A DNA stretch of 64,000 bases from Mycolicibacterium brisbanense (GTDB taxonomy: Bacteria > Actinomycetota > Actinomycetes > Mycobacteriales > Mycobacteriaceae): assembly GCF_001570425.1 (NCBI RefSeq), contig NZ_BCSX01000007.1, forward strand, positions 252,341 to 316,340, read 5' to 3'. Both the position numbers and the translations under genes were made by a program. Shown here in pieces: positions 9,555-18,614 of the stretch (positions are counted from its first letter, which is position 1; every line of letters starts with the position of its first letter). The notes under the pieces were generated by a model. It was not told the DNA's origin, searched no databases, and saw only the letters and a list, made by a program, of their open reading frames with translations.

Positions 9555-12160
9555 CGCAGAAGTCACAGGAAGCGTTGGCCGAAGCGCAGAGCATCGCAAC
9601 CCGGATGGGTCATATCGAGGTCGATGGTGAGCATCTGTTGATGGCATTGATCGACCAGCCCGAGGGTCTGGTACCGCGGCTGCTTGATCAGACGGGTGCC
9701 GACACCCCGGCACTGCGCGCCGACCTGGATCGCGAGCTGAACCGACGTCCGAAGGTCAGCGGCCCCGGTGCCGCGCCGGGCCAGGTCTCTGTCACCAGGC
9801 GCCTGGCGAACCTGCTGGAGGCGGCCGAGCGGGAAGCCAAGCGGCTCAAGGACGAATACGTATCGGTGGAGCATCTTGTCATCGCCCTCGCAGAAGAGGG
9901 TTCAGCGAGTGCCGCCGGACGGATTCTCGCCTCCCACGACGTGACTCGAGACTCGTTCCTTACTGCGCTGGCGAAGGTCCGGGGCAACCAGCGGGTCACC
10001 TCGGCGACCCCGGAGGGGGCCTACGAGGCGCTGGAGAAATACCTGTCTCTTCTCGTCGCCGAAGGCCGCGCCGGCAAGCTGGACCCGGTGATCGGACGCG
10101 ACGCCGAGATCCGCAGGGTGATCCAGATTCTCAGCCGCAAGACGAAGAACAATCCGGTGCTCATCGGTGACCCCGGTGTCGGCAAGACGGCGATCGTGGA
10201 GGGGTTGGCCCAGCGGATCGTGCGCGCCGATGTCCCAGAAGGCCTGCGAGACAAGACAATATTCTCCCTCGACATGGGCTCACTGGTGGCAGGGGCCAAG
10301 TACCGCGGCGAATTCGAGGAACGGCTGCAGGCGGTGCTGTCAGAGGTGAAGGCCGGCGAGGGTCGGATCCTGTTGTTCGTCGACGAGTTACATACCGTGG
10401 TCGGCGCCGGGGCGACGGAAGGATCCCTGGACGCCGGCAACATGCTCAAGCCGATGCTCGCCCGCGGTGAGCTGCACATGATCGGCGCCACCACCCTCGA
10501 CGAATACCGCAAACACATCGAAAAGGACGCCGCACTGGAGCGCCGGTTCCAGACTGTGCTGGTCGACGAACCTGATGTCGAGGACACCGTTTCGATTCTG
10601 CGTGGGCTGCGCGAACGCCTCGAGGTGTTTCACGGGGTGAAGATCCAGGATGCCGCACTGGTAGCGGCGGCAACCCTGTCGCACCGCTACATCACCGACC
10701 GCTTCCTGCCCGATAAGGCGATCGACCTGGTGGACGAGGCATGCGCGCGGCTGCGCACCGAAATCGACTCGATGCCGGCGGAGTTGGATGAGATCACCCG
10801 TCGCGTCACCCGACTCGAGATCGAGGAGGCGGCGCTGGCCAAGGAGACCGACGCGGCCAGCAAATCCCGGCTGGAGGAACTTCGCAAAGAACTGGCCGAC
10901 CTGAGGGCCGACGCCGACGCCCGGCACGCGCAATGGGACGCTGAACGACAGGCGATCCGTCGGGTACAGGAACTGCGCGGGCAACTCGAGCGGCTCCGGC
11001 ACGAGGCCGAAGAAGCCGAACGCAACTATGACCTCAACCGGGCGGCTGAGTTGCGCTACGGCCAGATCAACGAACTGGAACGCAAACTGCAGGCGGCCGA
11101 GGCACAGCTGGCGTCCAAGCAGGGGGAAAAACGACTGCTGCGCGAGGTCGTCACCGAGGACGAGATCGCCGAAATCGTGGCCGCATGGACCGGGATACCG
11201 GTCGCGCGATTGCAGGAGGGCGAACGGGAAAAGCTGCTGCGGCTCGACGAAATCCTGCATGAGCGGGTGATCGGCCAGGACGAGGCGGTCCAGCTCGTCG
11301 CCGATGCGGTGATTCGGGCCCGCTCCGGAATCCGGGATCCGCGCCGCCCGATCGGCTCGTTCATCTTCCTCGGACCCACCGGGGTCGGTAAGACCGAGCT
11401 CGCGAAGACGCTGGCCGCCGCGTTGTTCGACAGCGAGGACAACACGGTCCGGCTTGACATGAGCGAATACCAGGAGCGGCACACGGTGAGCCGATTGGTC
11501 GGTGCGCCACCGGGATACGTCGGCTACGAGGAGGGCGGCCAGCTCACCGAAGCGGTGCGTCGCAAGCCCTACTCAGTGGTACTGCTCGATGAGATCGAGA
11601 AGGCGCACGCCGATGTGTTCAACACCCTGCTGCAGGTGCTCGACGACGGCCGGCTCACCGATGCACAGGGACGTCAGGTCGACTTCCGCAACACGGTGGT
11701 CATCATGACCTCCAACATCGGATCGCACTACCTGCTCGACGGCGTCACCGCGCACGGCGAGATCAAGCCCGACGCGCGCGACCGGGTGATGGCCGAACTG
11801 CGCGGACACTTCCGGCCCGAGTTCCTCAACCGCGTCGACGACATCGTGTTGTTCACCCCGCTGTCGATGCCGCAGCTCGAACAGATCGTCCAACTGCAGC
11901 TGACCGAACTGCGGGATCGGTTGGCGGAAAGGCAAATCGAGGTCGACATCACCCCGGAGGCTCGTCGAATGATCGCCGAACACGGCTACGATCCGGTGTA
12001 CGGGGCGCGGCCGCTGCGCCGCTACATCGCCCACGAGGTGGAGACCAAGATCGGCCGGGCACTGCTGCGTGGCGACATCGCAGGCGGTGGCAAGATCCGC
12101 GTCGCCGTGGAGAACGGCGAACTCGCCGTGGCCTATTCGGAACCGGCCCTGGTGGCGTGA
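9536..12160 (+). CDS. clpB: Protein disaggregase ClpB
   Basis: Hexameric AAA+ disaggregase of 874 residues that works with DnaK to solubilise aggregates. Two Clp-N repeats at the N-terminus ([20 protein letters not shown]), first AAA module with Walker [14 protein letters not shown] and Walker [15 protein letters not shown], the coiled-coil middle domain around [20 protein letters not shown] to [20 protein letters not shown], and second Walker [16 protein letters not shown]. The GTG at 9536 with GGAGG just upstream gives the normal N-terminus; the open frame continues upstream but is not coding. It overlaps the CbpM-like gene by 19 bases. Slightly longer than M. tuberculosis ClpB (848 residues). 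Confidence 0.93.
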   Translation: MDINKLTQKSQEALAEAQSIATRMGHIEVDGEHLLMALIDQPEGLVPRLLDQTGADTPALRADLDRELNRRPKVSGPGAAPGQVSVTRRLANLLEAAEREAKRLKDEYVSVEHLVIALAEEGSASAAGRILASHDVTRDSFLTALAKVRGNQRVTSATPEGAYEALEKYLSLLVAEGRAGKLDPVIGRDAEIRRVIQILSRKTKNNPVLIGDPGVGKTAIVEGLAQRIVRADVPEGLRDKTIFSLDMGSLVAGAKYRGEFEERLQAVLSEVKAGEGRILLFVDELHTVVGAGATEGSLDAGNMLKPMLARGELHMIGATTLDEYRKHIEKDAALERRFQTVLVDEPDVEDTVSILRGLRERLEVFHGVKIQDAALVAAATLSHRYITDRFLPDKAIDLVDEACARLRTEIDSMPAELDEITRRVTRLEIEEAALAKETDAASKSRLEELRKELADLRADADARHAQWDAERQAIRRVQELRGQLERLRHEAEEAERNYDLNRAAELRYGQINELERKLQAAEAQLASKQGEKRLLREVVTEDEIAEIVAAWTGIPVARLQEGEREKLLRLDEILHERVIGQDEAVQLVADAVIRARSGIRDPRRPIGSFIFLGPTGVGKTELAKTLAAALFDSEDNTVRLDMSEYQERHTVSRLVGAPPGYVGYEEGGQLTEAVRRKPYSVVLLDEIEKAHADVFNTLLQVLDDGRLTDAQGRQVDFRNTVVIMTSNIGSHYLLDGVTAHGEIKPDARDRVMAELRGHFRPEFLNRVDDIVLFTPLSMPQLEQIVQLQLTELRDRLAERQIEVDITPEARRMIAEHGYDPVYGARPLRRYIAHEVETKIGRALLRGDIAGGGKIRVAVENGELAVAYSEPALVA

Positions 12161-12173
12161 CGGAGGAGGCGCC

Positions 12174-12626
12174 ATGGAAACAGACATCCTGACCTGCGCG
12201 CACTGCGGGAAACGCAACCGGGTACCCGCGGCGGCCGCGGGTAAGCCCCGATGCGCGAACTGTCACCAATGGTTGCCGTGGATCACTGCGGCGGGCGATG
12301 CGGACTTCGCTGATATTGCCGAAAAGTCCTCGGTTCCAGTACTCGTCGACCTGTGGGCGACCTGGTGTGGACCGTGCCGCATGGTGAGTCCGGCACTCGA
12401 ACAGCTCGCCACCGAACGTGCAGGACAACTCAAACTGGTCAAGGTCGACGTGGATAAGGCACCGGCGATTTCGCAGCGGTTCACGGTGCAGGCGGTGCCG
12501 ACGCTGCTGCTCCTCGACCGCGGGAAACTACTGGCGCGGCAATCCGGTGCCGCTCCGGTTGCGGCGCTGCGCAATTGGTTGGACAACGCACTGTCGGCCG
12601 ACAGCACGAAGGAGGCACGGTCATGA
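12174..12626 (+). CDS. Zinc-containing thioredoxin (thioredoxin-2/TrxC type)
   Basis: A 150-residue thioredoxin with an N-terminal zinc-ribbon made of C8xxC11 and C27xxC30, then a thioredoxin fold with the active site WCGPC at residues 64-68 and the cis-proline VPTLLLL segment. Zinc-type thioredoxins are linked to oxidative-stress response in other bacteria. Start at ATG 12174 behind GGAGG, 13 bases after clpB; the longer frame upstream belongs to clpB shadow. The stop overlaps the next ATG (ATGA). Location in a chaperone operon suggests a role in refolding oxidised proteins, which is inference. Confidence 0.88.
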   Translation: METDILTCAHCGKRNRVPAAAAGKPRCANCHQWLPWITAAGDADFADIAEKSSVPVLVDLWATWCGPCRMVSPALEQLATERAGQLKLVKVDVDKAPAISQRFTVQAVPTLLLLDRGKLLARQSGAAPVAALRNWLDNALSADSTKEARS

Positions 12627-12886
12627 CATCTGTAGGTGCAGATCCACACGTGGCGACGATTCGCCAGGTGAGCCCCCGCACGAACGGCTGCGAGGAATGT
12701 CTGCGGCTCGGCACGCCGTGGGTGCATCTGCGGCTGTGCCTGACGTGCGGGCACGTCGGGTGCTGCGACTCGTCACCGATGCGGCACGCGCGTGCGCATG
12801 CGCACACTGTGGGCCACCCGATCGTGCAGTCCTTCGAACCCGGCGAAGATTGGCGCTGGTGCTACGTCCACGAGAACTATGTCTGA
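12623..12886 (+). CDS. UBP-type zinc-finger protein
   Basis: An 87-residue protein that is almost entirely a UBP-type (ubiquitin-hydrolase-like) zinc finger: Cys23/26, Cys39/42, Cys47/48 and His55/59/61/65, ending in SFEPGEDWRWCYVHENYV. In eukaryotes this fold binds the C-terminus of ubiquitin; the bacterial partner is unknown. It is coupled by ATGA overlap to the thioredoxin and by 8 bases to the reductase-like fusion that follows. A paralogue lies at 27201-27554. Function is not established. Confidence 0.8.
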   Translation: MTSVGADPHVATIRQVSPRTNGCEECLRLGTPWVHLRLCLTCGHVGCCDSSPMRHARAHAHTVGHPIVQSFEPGEDWRWCYVHENYV

Positions 12887-14567
12887 GGCCGCCGCCGACC
12901 AGCGCGCATCGACTTCGCTGGCAGAAACCCCCGACATCTACGGCGCGTACCCGCGACTCTCCGGCGATCAGATCGCCACCCTCGAGGCAGGGGGCGTCCG
13001 GCGCGCTGTCGACACGGGCGAAACGCTTGTGCGCGAAGGTGAGCGCTCCGACTACTTGTTCATCATTCTGTCCGGCAAGGTCGCCATCACCACTACCGAC
13101 GAAGCGGGCAATCGGCACGTTTTCCGGGTACACGGCCCCGGGCGGTTCCTCGGGGAGCTCGGCGACCTCGAAGGCCAAGCCGCGTTCTACACCGCCGAAG
13201 TGGTGGAACCCGGCGAAGTACTCGTGGTGCCGACCGAGCGGGTGCGTGACCTGGTCGCCCACGATCCGGTGCTCAGCGATCTCTTCCTGCGCGCATACCT
13301 GTTACGCCGCTCGCTGCTGATTCAGGAAGGAACCGGGTTCAGGATCATCGGCTCCTGTTATGACCCCGACACCTTGCGACTGCGAGAATTCGCAGCGCGA
13401 AACCGGTTACCGCACAGATGGATTGACCTGGAACGTGACAAGCATGCCGAGCGGCTGCTGCAGCGGTTCGGAGTATCGCCGCAAGACACTCCCGTGGTGA
13501 TCTGGGGCGGTGAGGTGCTGCGCAACCCGACCAACACCGAGCTGGCCCGCCGGGTCGGGCTGCCGGTGCCCGACACACTGGCCGACGAATCCGACGTCGT
13601 CGTAGTCGGCGCTGGTCCGGCCGGGCTGGGCGCGGCGGTTTATGGCTCCTCGGACGGTCTGAACACCGCGGCCATGGAGCGAATCGCAACCGGCGGGCAG
13701 GCCGGGACGTCATCGAGAATCGAGAACTATCTCGGATTCCCGGGCGGCATCTCGGGTGCCGACCTGGCCGAACGGGCCGTCCTGCAGGCCGGCAAGTTTG
13801 GCGCGCGGATCACCGTCTCGGCGGAGGCTACCCAGCTGGAATCCGACGGCGGACAGCATCTGCTCCGGCTCGCCGACGGCGCGTCGGTGATCGCCCGTGC
13901 CGTCGTGCTTGCCACGGGAGCACGGTATCGGAAGCTCGCCGTACCGGGAATCGAAACGTACGAGGGCAACGGCGTCTACTACGCCGCCACCTTCGTCGAG
14001 GCGCTGATGTGCGGTACGGGGCCCGTCATCATCGTCGGGGGTGGTAACTCGGCGGGGCAGGCGGCGATCTTCCTCGCTGCGCGGGTTTCGCGGGTGTATG
14101 TGGTGATCCGCGGCGATGACCTGAACAAAAGCATGTCCCGATATCTCGTCGACCAGATCCACCAGCACGCCCGCGTGACCGTGCGGTCTTCTACCGAAAT
14201 CCGTGAGGTGCACGGAGACCGTGTGCTGACAGCGGTGGTGGCCGAGGACAACCGGACCGGCGAGCGTCACACGATCCAGACCCGCGCCGTGTTCGTTTTC
14301 ATCGGCGCGGATCCCAACACCTCGTGGCTCGCCGGCGCCGTCGCACTCGATGATCACGGCTTCGTGCCGACCGGCCAGGCTGCGCTCTACTCGGACACCG
14401 ACGGCGAGCAGGGGCGAACGCAACGCCGGCCGATGATGTTGGAGACCAGCCGGCCCGGTGTGTTCGCAGCGGGCGACGTCCGTCTCGGCTCGGTCAAACG
14501 GGTGGCCTCCGCGGTCGGCGAGGGATCGATGGCGATCCGCCAAATCCACGAGTACTTCGGCAGCTGA
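12879..14567 (+). CDS. Fusion: cyclic-nucleotide-binding, glutaredoxin-like and thioredoxin-reductase-like FAD domains
   Basis: A 562-residue protein. Residues about 25-145 form a Crp-type cNMP-binding domain (FRVHGPGRFLGELGDLEGQ). Residues about 153-228 are a glutaredoxin-like domain with a single Cys in GSCYDPDT. The rest is a thioredoxin-reductase-like flavoprotein with FAD motif VVGAGPAGLGAA (244-251) and NADPH motif GGGNSAGQAA (387-396). The redox-active CxxC expected near residue 370 is absent (GVYYAATFVEA), so it is not a canonical thioredoxin reductase. It closes the chaperone operon. It probably moves electrons in response to a nucleotide signal, but the acceptor is unknown; the linked thioredoxin and zinc-finger protein are candidates. 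Confidence 0.85.
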   Translation: MSEAAADQRASTSLAETPDIYGAYPRLSGDQIATLEAGGVRRAVDTGETLVREGERSDYLFIILSGKVAITTTDEAGNRHVFRVHGPGRFLGELGDLEGQAAFYTAEVVEPGEVLVVPTERVRDLVAHDPVLSDLFLRAYLLRRSLLIQEGTGFRIIGSCYDPDTLRLREFAARNRLPHRWIDLERDKHAERLLQRFGVSPQDTPVVIWGGEVLRNPTNTELARRVGLPVPDTLADESDVVVVGAGPAGLGAAVYGSSDGLNTAAMERIATGGQAGTSSRIENYLGFPGGISGADLAERAVLQAGKFGARITVSAEATQLESDGGQHLLRLADGASVIARAVVLATGARYRKLAVPGIETYEGNGVYYAATFVEALMCGTGPVIIVGGGNSAGQAAIFLAARVSRVYVVIRGDDLNKSMSRYLVDQIHQHARVTVRSSTEIREVHGDRVLTAVVAEDNRTGERHTIQTRAVFVFIGADPNTSWLAGAVALDDHGFVPTGQAALYSDTDGEQGRTQRRPMMLETSRPGVFAAGDVRLGSVKRVASAVGEGSMAIRQIHEYFGS

Positions 14568-14656
14568 TCGCCGACGCTCGCCCCGCCCCGTGACCTGCCC
14601 TCACGCACGCCACCAGGCACGTTTGGCGGCGCAGGCTGCGGGGGTATGCCGACCCA

Positions 14657-15685
14657 ATGCCAGGCGCTCCGTCATCAGTCTTACTCATCGCCGATCCCGG
14701 TGCTCCGGCGGCGATCGCCGAACGGCTTTCTGATTCGCTCCCGAACGCACTGACCGAGTGGGCTCTCGCAGATGGCAAGTGGGACGTGTCTGTGCGACGC
14801 GGCTCCTATCCGGTCGATGAGCATGCCGAGGTCGTAGAAGTGATCCGAACCGTGAACCCGGCTGGCGAGACCGAGGACATCGTCATCTACCTGACCGATC
14901 TACCGCGACGCCGCGGGACGACGCCGGTGATGGCTGATATCAGCGTGAATGAGCGGTTCGGACTGATTTCCATCCCGGGAGTGGGCGGGTTGTTCATCGA
15001 TCGCCGAGTGAGGAATTTGACGCAGACAGTCGTCGCCGAGGTCACGTGCCAGCCGAACAAGCAACATCGATCCGCGAAGCGACTGACTCGGACGCAGGAG
15101 GACGATATCGTCCGCTACGTCGCGCCGACAGGACTGTCTCGTCTGCGGCTTCTGATGGGCATGGTCTACGCCAACCGCCCGTGGCGATTGGCTGCTGGTT
15201 TGTCCAAGGTGTTGATGGCGGCGTTCGCTGCTGGGGCGGTAAGCCTTGCGTATCCGACGATTTGGCAGTTGTCCGCCACCATGGGCCCCTGGCGGCTGAG
15301 CGCGGCCACAATCTTGGCGAGCGCAGCGATGATCGCATGGCTCATCCTCGACCACGAATTATGGGAACGGCCGCAGTCGGCCTGCGAGCGTGAGCGCGCG
15401 GTGTTGTACAACGCAGCGACTGTCGTCACCTTGACAATCGGCGTCGCCATTCTCCACATCGGCCTGTTCATCCTGCTGCTCGTGACCGCCTGGTGGACGC
15501 TTCCGCCGGAGATGGTCGCTCACAACATCGGCCAGCCCGTCGGCCTCTCAACCCTGTTGCTGATGGCTTGGCTGGTGGCGGCGGTCGCAACGCTCGGCGG
15601 TGCCCTGGGATCAGGGATGGAGGACGACAAGGCCGTCAAGGCGGCGGCATACGGGGTTCGGCAACGACAGCGGTTCGACAAATAG
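14657..15685 (+). CDS. Hypothetical membrane protein with soluble N-terminal domain
   Basis: 342 residues that I do not assign to a known family. Residues 1-165 are soluble, with a Rossmann-like opening (SSVLLIADPGAPAAIAERL) and an EDIVIYLTDLPRRRG strand-loop. Four membrane segments follow at about 183-205, 212-232, 254-280 and 297-318. It is 89 bases after the chaperone operon on the same strand, far enough to have its own promoter. No catalytic motif is obvious. It sits at the end of the block inserted between fadA and dapC. Confidence 0.75.
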   Translation: MPGAPSSVLLIADPGAPAAIAERLSDSLPNALTEWALADGKWDVSVRRGSYPVDEHAEVVEVIRTVNPAGETEDIVIYLTDLPRRRGTTPVMADISVNERFGLISIPGVGGLFIDRRVRNLTQTVVAEVTCQPNKQHRSAKRLTRTQEDDIVRYVAPTGLSRLRLLMGMVYANRPWRLAAGLSKVLMAAFAAGAVSLAYPTIWQLSATMGPWRLSAATILASAAMIAWLILDHELWERPQSACERERAVLYNAATVVTLTIGVAILHIGLFILLLVTAWWTLPPEMVAHNIGQPVGLSTLLLMAWLVAAVATLGGALGSGMEDDKAVKAAAYGVRQRQRFDK

Positions 15686-15771
15686 AACTGACGAGACAGT
15701 GGCAATTCAACACGTCGTTTCGTGTCTCAGCCCTCGCTGCATCTCCCCTGCGTGTGCAGACGGGCGACGAA

Positions 15772-16875
15772 CTATGCCGATCGCGGCTCGGCAACCTCGG
15801 CAAGCGTCGGGTAGTCGATGTAGCCGACCGGACCAGGCGCGTAGAACGTCGCGACGTCGGGCTCGTTGAGCTCGGCACCCAGCACCAGCCGGTCGATCAG
15901 ATCGGGGTTGGCCAGGTAGGTCCGTCCGACCGCGGCCGCGCTGATCGCTCCCCACTCGGCGTATGCCTCGAGCTGGGAGAAGTCGGTGCCGGTGTCGCGG
16001 CCGGTGTTGAGCACGAACGTTCCGGACCACAGCGCACGCAGCACGCCGAAGATGTGCGCGCTGGGATCGATGAGGACATGCAGGTAGGCGATGCCCAGCG
16101 GGGCGATGCGGTCGAGCAGCGCCTCGTAGACGTTCATGTCGTGCTCCCGCATGTCGCCGGCGTGGTTTCCGGGGGAGATCCGAAGACCGACGCGTCCCGC
16201 GCCGATCTCGGCGACGACAGCCTCGACAACCTCGGCGGTCAGCCGGGCCCGGTTCTCCGGTGACCCGCCGTAGGCGTCGGTGCGCTGGTTGACGACGTCG
16301 GAGGCGAATTGGTGCAACAGGTAGCCGTTGGCGCCGTGGATCTCCACCCCGTCCATCCCGGCGTCGATGGCGCGCCGCGCGGCAGCCCGGAAGTCGGCGA
16401 CGATGCCGGGGATCTCCTCGATGTCGAGCGCGCGCGGGATCTCCAGCGGCTTCTTGCCGGTGGGACTGTGGGTGAGCATGTCCGCGGCGATGGCCGACGG
16501 CGCGACGGGCCGGACACCGCTGATCTCCGAATGCCCCATGCGGCCGACGTGCCACAGCTGCACGAACATCTTGCCGCCTGTGTCGTGCACGGCCTGCGCG
16601 ATCTCGGCCCACTTCGCCTGATGAGCATCGGTGTAGATGCCAGGGGTGTTCATATAGGCGCCGTTGGCCGTCCGCGAGACGGCCGTGGCCTCGGAGATGA
16701 TGAGCCCCGCGGCGGCGCGCTGTGAGTAGTACTCGGCCGCCAGGTCCGACGGCGTGCCGTCTGCGGCGGCCCTCGAACGCGTGAGCGGCGCCATGAACAG
16801 ACGGTTGGTGGCGTGCGTGTCACCCACCTGGATGGGCTGAAGCAATGCGGAATCGGCGGCGAGTGCGTGGGTCAC
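15772..16875 (-). CDS. Old Yellow Enzyme family NADH:flavin oxidoreductase
   Basis: FMN-dependent alkene reductase of about 367 residues, reducing activated C=C bonds or nitro compounds with NAD(P)H. The TIM-barrel family marks are [13 protein letters not shown] near the N-terminus, [17 protein letters not shown], the substrate-binding [15 protein letters not shown], and [16 protein letters not shown] 16875 is preferred as start because the ATG at 16941 would overlap the divergent aminotransferase gene at 16931; no strong ribosome-binding site decides it. Physiological substrate unknown. Confidence 0.88.
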   Translation of the reverse strand: MTHALAADSALLQPIQVGDTHATNRLFMAPLTRSRAAADGTPSDLAAEYYSQRAAAGLIISEATAVSRTANGAYMNTPGIYTDAHQAKWAEIAQAVHDTGGKMFVQLWHVGRMGHSEISGVRPVAPSAIAADMLTHSPTGKKPLEIPRALDIEEIPGIVADFRAAARRAIDAGMDGVEIHGANGYLLHQFASDVVNQRTDAYGGSPENRARLTAEVVEAVVAEIGAGRVGLRISPGNHAGDMREHDMNVYEALLDRIAPLGIAYLHVLIDPSAHIFGVLRALWSGTFVLNTGRDTGTDFSQLEAYAEWGAISAAAVGRTYLANPDLIDRLVLGAELNEPDVATFYAPGPVGYIDYPTLAEVAEPRSA

Positions 16876-16930
16876 GCCTGCAGTAAGCGCCCCGCGTGGC
16901 CGCTGAATTCCCGCACTAGCCTCTTGAAAC

Positions 16931-18100
16931 ATGACTGTCACACGGCTGCGGCCCTACGCCGTCACCATCTTCGCCGAGATGTCGGCGTTGGCCACTGAGC
17001 TCGGCGCGGTGAACCTGGGCCAGGGCTTTCCCGACGAGGACGGCCCGGCCGCGATGCTCAAGATCGCGCAGGACGCCATCGCCGAAGGCATCAACCAGTA
17101 CCCGCCCGGCCTCGGTATCCCCGCGCTGCGGCAAGCGATCGCCGCGCAGCGGCACCGCCACTACGGCACGGTCTACGACCCCGACACCGAGGTGCTGGTG
17201 ACGGTCGGCGCCACCGAGGCCATCTCCGCCTCGCTCATCGGGCTTGTCGAACCCGGCTCCGAGGTGCTGGTCATCGAGCCGTTCTACGATTCGTACTCCC
17301 CCGTGATCGCCATGGCCGGTTGCGTGCGCCGCAATGTCCCGCTGGTCGCCGACGGCAACGGGTTCGCGATCGACCTCGAGGGCCTGCGCGCCGCGATCAC
17401 GCCGAACACCCGGGCCCTGATCCTCAACTCGCCGCACAACCCGACGGGCGCCGTGGCCTCCGACCCCGAGCTGCATGCCATCGCCGCGCTGGCAGTCGAA
17501 CACGACCTGTTGGTGATCAGCGACGAGGTGTACGAGCAGCTGGTCTTTGACGGGCACGCACACCGCCCGATCGCCAACTACCCCGGGATGTCCGGGCGGA
17601 CCATCACCATTTCCAGCGCGGCCAAGATGTTCAACGTAACCGGCTGGAAGATCGGATGGGCCTGCGGCGCACCAGATCTCATCGCCGGCGTGCGCGCGGC
17701 CAAGCAGTACCTGACCTATGTGGGCGGGGCACCGTTTCAGCCCGCGGTCGCCCACGGCCTGAACCACGAGGATGCCTGGGTGGCGGATCTGCGCGAGTCG
17801 TTCCAGGGCAAGCGCGACCGGTTGAGTGCGGCCCTGACCGAGATCGGGTTCGAGGTGCACGACAGCGCGGGCACGTACTTCCTGTGTGCCGATCCACGGC
17901 CGCTGGGCTACGACGACAGCACGGCGTTCTGCGCCGAGCTGCCGCACCGGTCCGGGGTCGCGGCCATTCCGATGGCGGCGTTCTGCGATGCGCAGGCACC
18001 GCATGCCGACTTGTGGAATCACTTGGTACGCTTCGCGTTCTGCAAGCGCGACGACACTCTCGACGAAGCGATCCGGCGGCTGCAGGTGCTGAAACTGTGA
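16931..18100 (+). CDS. dapC: Class I/II aminotransferase, DapC-like
   Basis: PLP-dependent aminotransferase of 389 residues. The PLP lysine is in ISSAAKMFNVTGWKIGWACG, with the upstream NSPHNPTGAV and SDEVYEQLVFDG motifs typical of fold type I. It resembles M. tuberculosis Rv0858c (N-succinyldiaminopimelate aminotransferase, lysine and peptidoglycan biosynthesis), and its proximity to fadA in that species supports the assignment, although here 13.9 kb separate them. Related kynurenine aminotransferases share these motifs, so substrate is inferred. It is convergent with whiB, 7 bases apart. Confidence 0.85.
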   Translation: MTVTRLRPYAVTIFAEMSALATELGAVNLGQGFPDEDGPAAMLKIAQDAIAEGINQYPPGLGIPALRQAIAAQRHRHYGTVYDPDTEVLVTVGATEAISASLIGLVEPGSEVLVIEPFYDSYSPVIAMAGCVRRNVPLVADGNGFAIDLEGLRAAITPNTRALILNSPHNPTGAVASDPELHAIAALAVEHDLLVISDEVYEQLVFDGHAHRPIANYPGMSGRTITISSAAKMFNVTGWKIGWACGAPDLIAGVRAAKQYLTYVGGAPFQPAVAHGLNHEDAWVADLRESFQGKRDRLSAALTEIGFEVHDSAGTYFLCADPRPLGYDDSTAFCAELPHRSGVAAIPMAAFCDAQAPHADLWNHLVRFAFCKRDDTLDEAIRRLQVLKL

Positions 18101-18107
18101 CGGGCTG

Positions 18108-18449
18108 CTACTCGACGGCCATCTTCGCGGCGCGTTCCCGCGCGGTCATCGCGCCCCAGATGCCGTAGGGCTCGGGGGCCGTCAGAGCGTGGCGCCGGCA
18201 TCGTTGGAGGACGGGGCAGCTCAGGCAGATCGCCTTGGCCCGCTCCTCACGCTTGTGCAGCGAACGTCCCCGCACCTCGTCGGGAAAGAAGACCTCGGCC
18301 GGATGGTCCCGGCAGCTGGCGCGCAGCTGCCAACTCCATTCGTCGAGTGCGGGTGGCGGCAAGTTCTGCGGGCTGCGGTTGAGCGGGATCGCCGGACGGC
18401 TGGGCCGAGCCACATCGCCGGTTGACCGGTCAAAGACTGTGAGCGACAA
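18108..18449 (-). CDS. WhiB-family iron-sulfur regulator (WhiB3-like)
   Basis: 113 residues with the four cluster-binding cysteines: one in LRASCRDHP and three in AICLSCPVLQRC, followed by the turn motif PYGIWGAMTARERA. WhiB proteins carry a [4Fe-4S] cluster, sense redox or NO and bind sigma factor. The WxWQL lead-in and RGRSLHKREERAKAIC spacing are closest to WhiB3 among those I know. The usual GVWGG is GIWGA here. Start appears to be TTG 18449 with AAAGG ten bases upstream. A 12-base perfect palindrome lies 30 bases upstream. Confidence 0.85.
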   Translation of the reverse strand: MSLTVFDRSTGDVARPSRPAIPLNRSPQNLPPPALDEWSWQLRASCRDHPAEVFFPDEVRGRSLHKREERAKAICLSCPVLQRCRRHALTAPEPYGIWGAMTARERAAKMAVE

Positions 18450-18478
18450 CGCAAGAGACCTTTAGCCAGAAGTTGTGT

Positions 18479-18490
18479 ATGGCATGCCAT
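18479..18490. promoter_or_regulatory. Palindrome upstream of whiB-like gene
   Basis: ATGGCATGCCAT, a perfect 12-base palindrome starting 30 bases upstream of the whiB start, within its likely 5' untranslated or promoter region. Possible autoregulatory or cAMP-independent operator; no consensus recognised. Confidence 0.25.
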
Positions 18491-18614
18491 CCTGCCAGTA
18501 GCTACGACCCGGCCAGTCCGTCACTGTGTAAGAAATAGACCGACAATTGCTACACAATGCTCGCCGATTCCCATGCGCGATCGGCGTGAGAAGCGTATCG
18601 GCAGACCTTCCGCG

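Noticed and set aside
12879..14567. Calling the fusion protein a thioredoxin reductase (trxB)
   Set aside because: The redox CxxC is missing, and two extra domains precede it.
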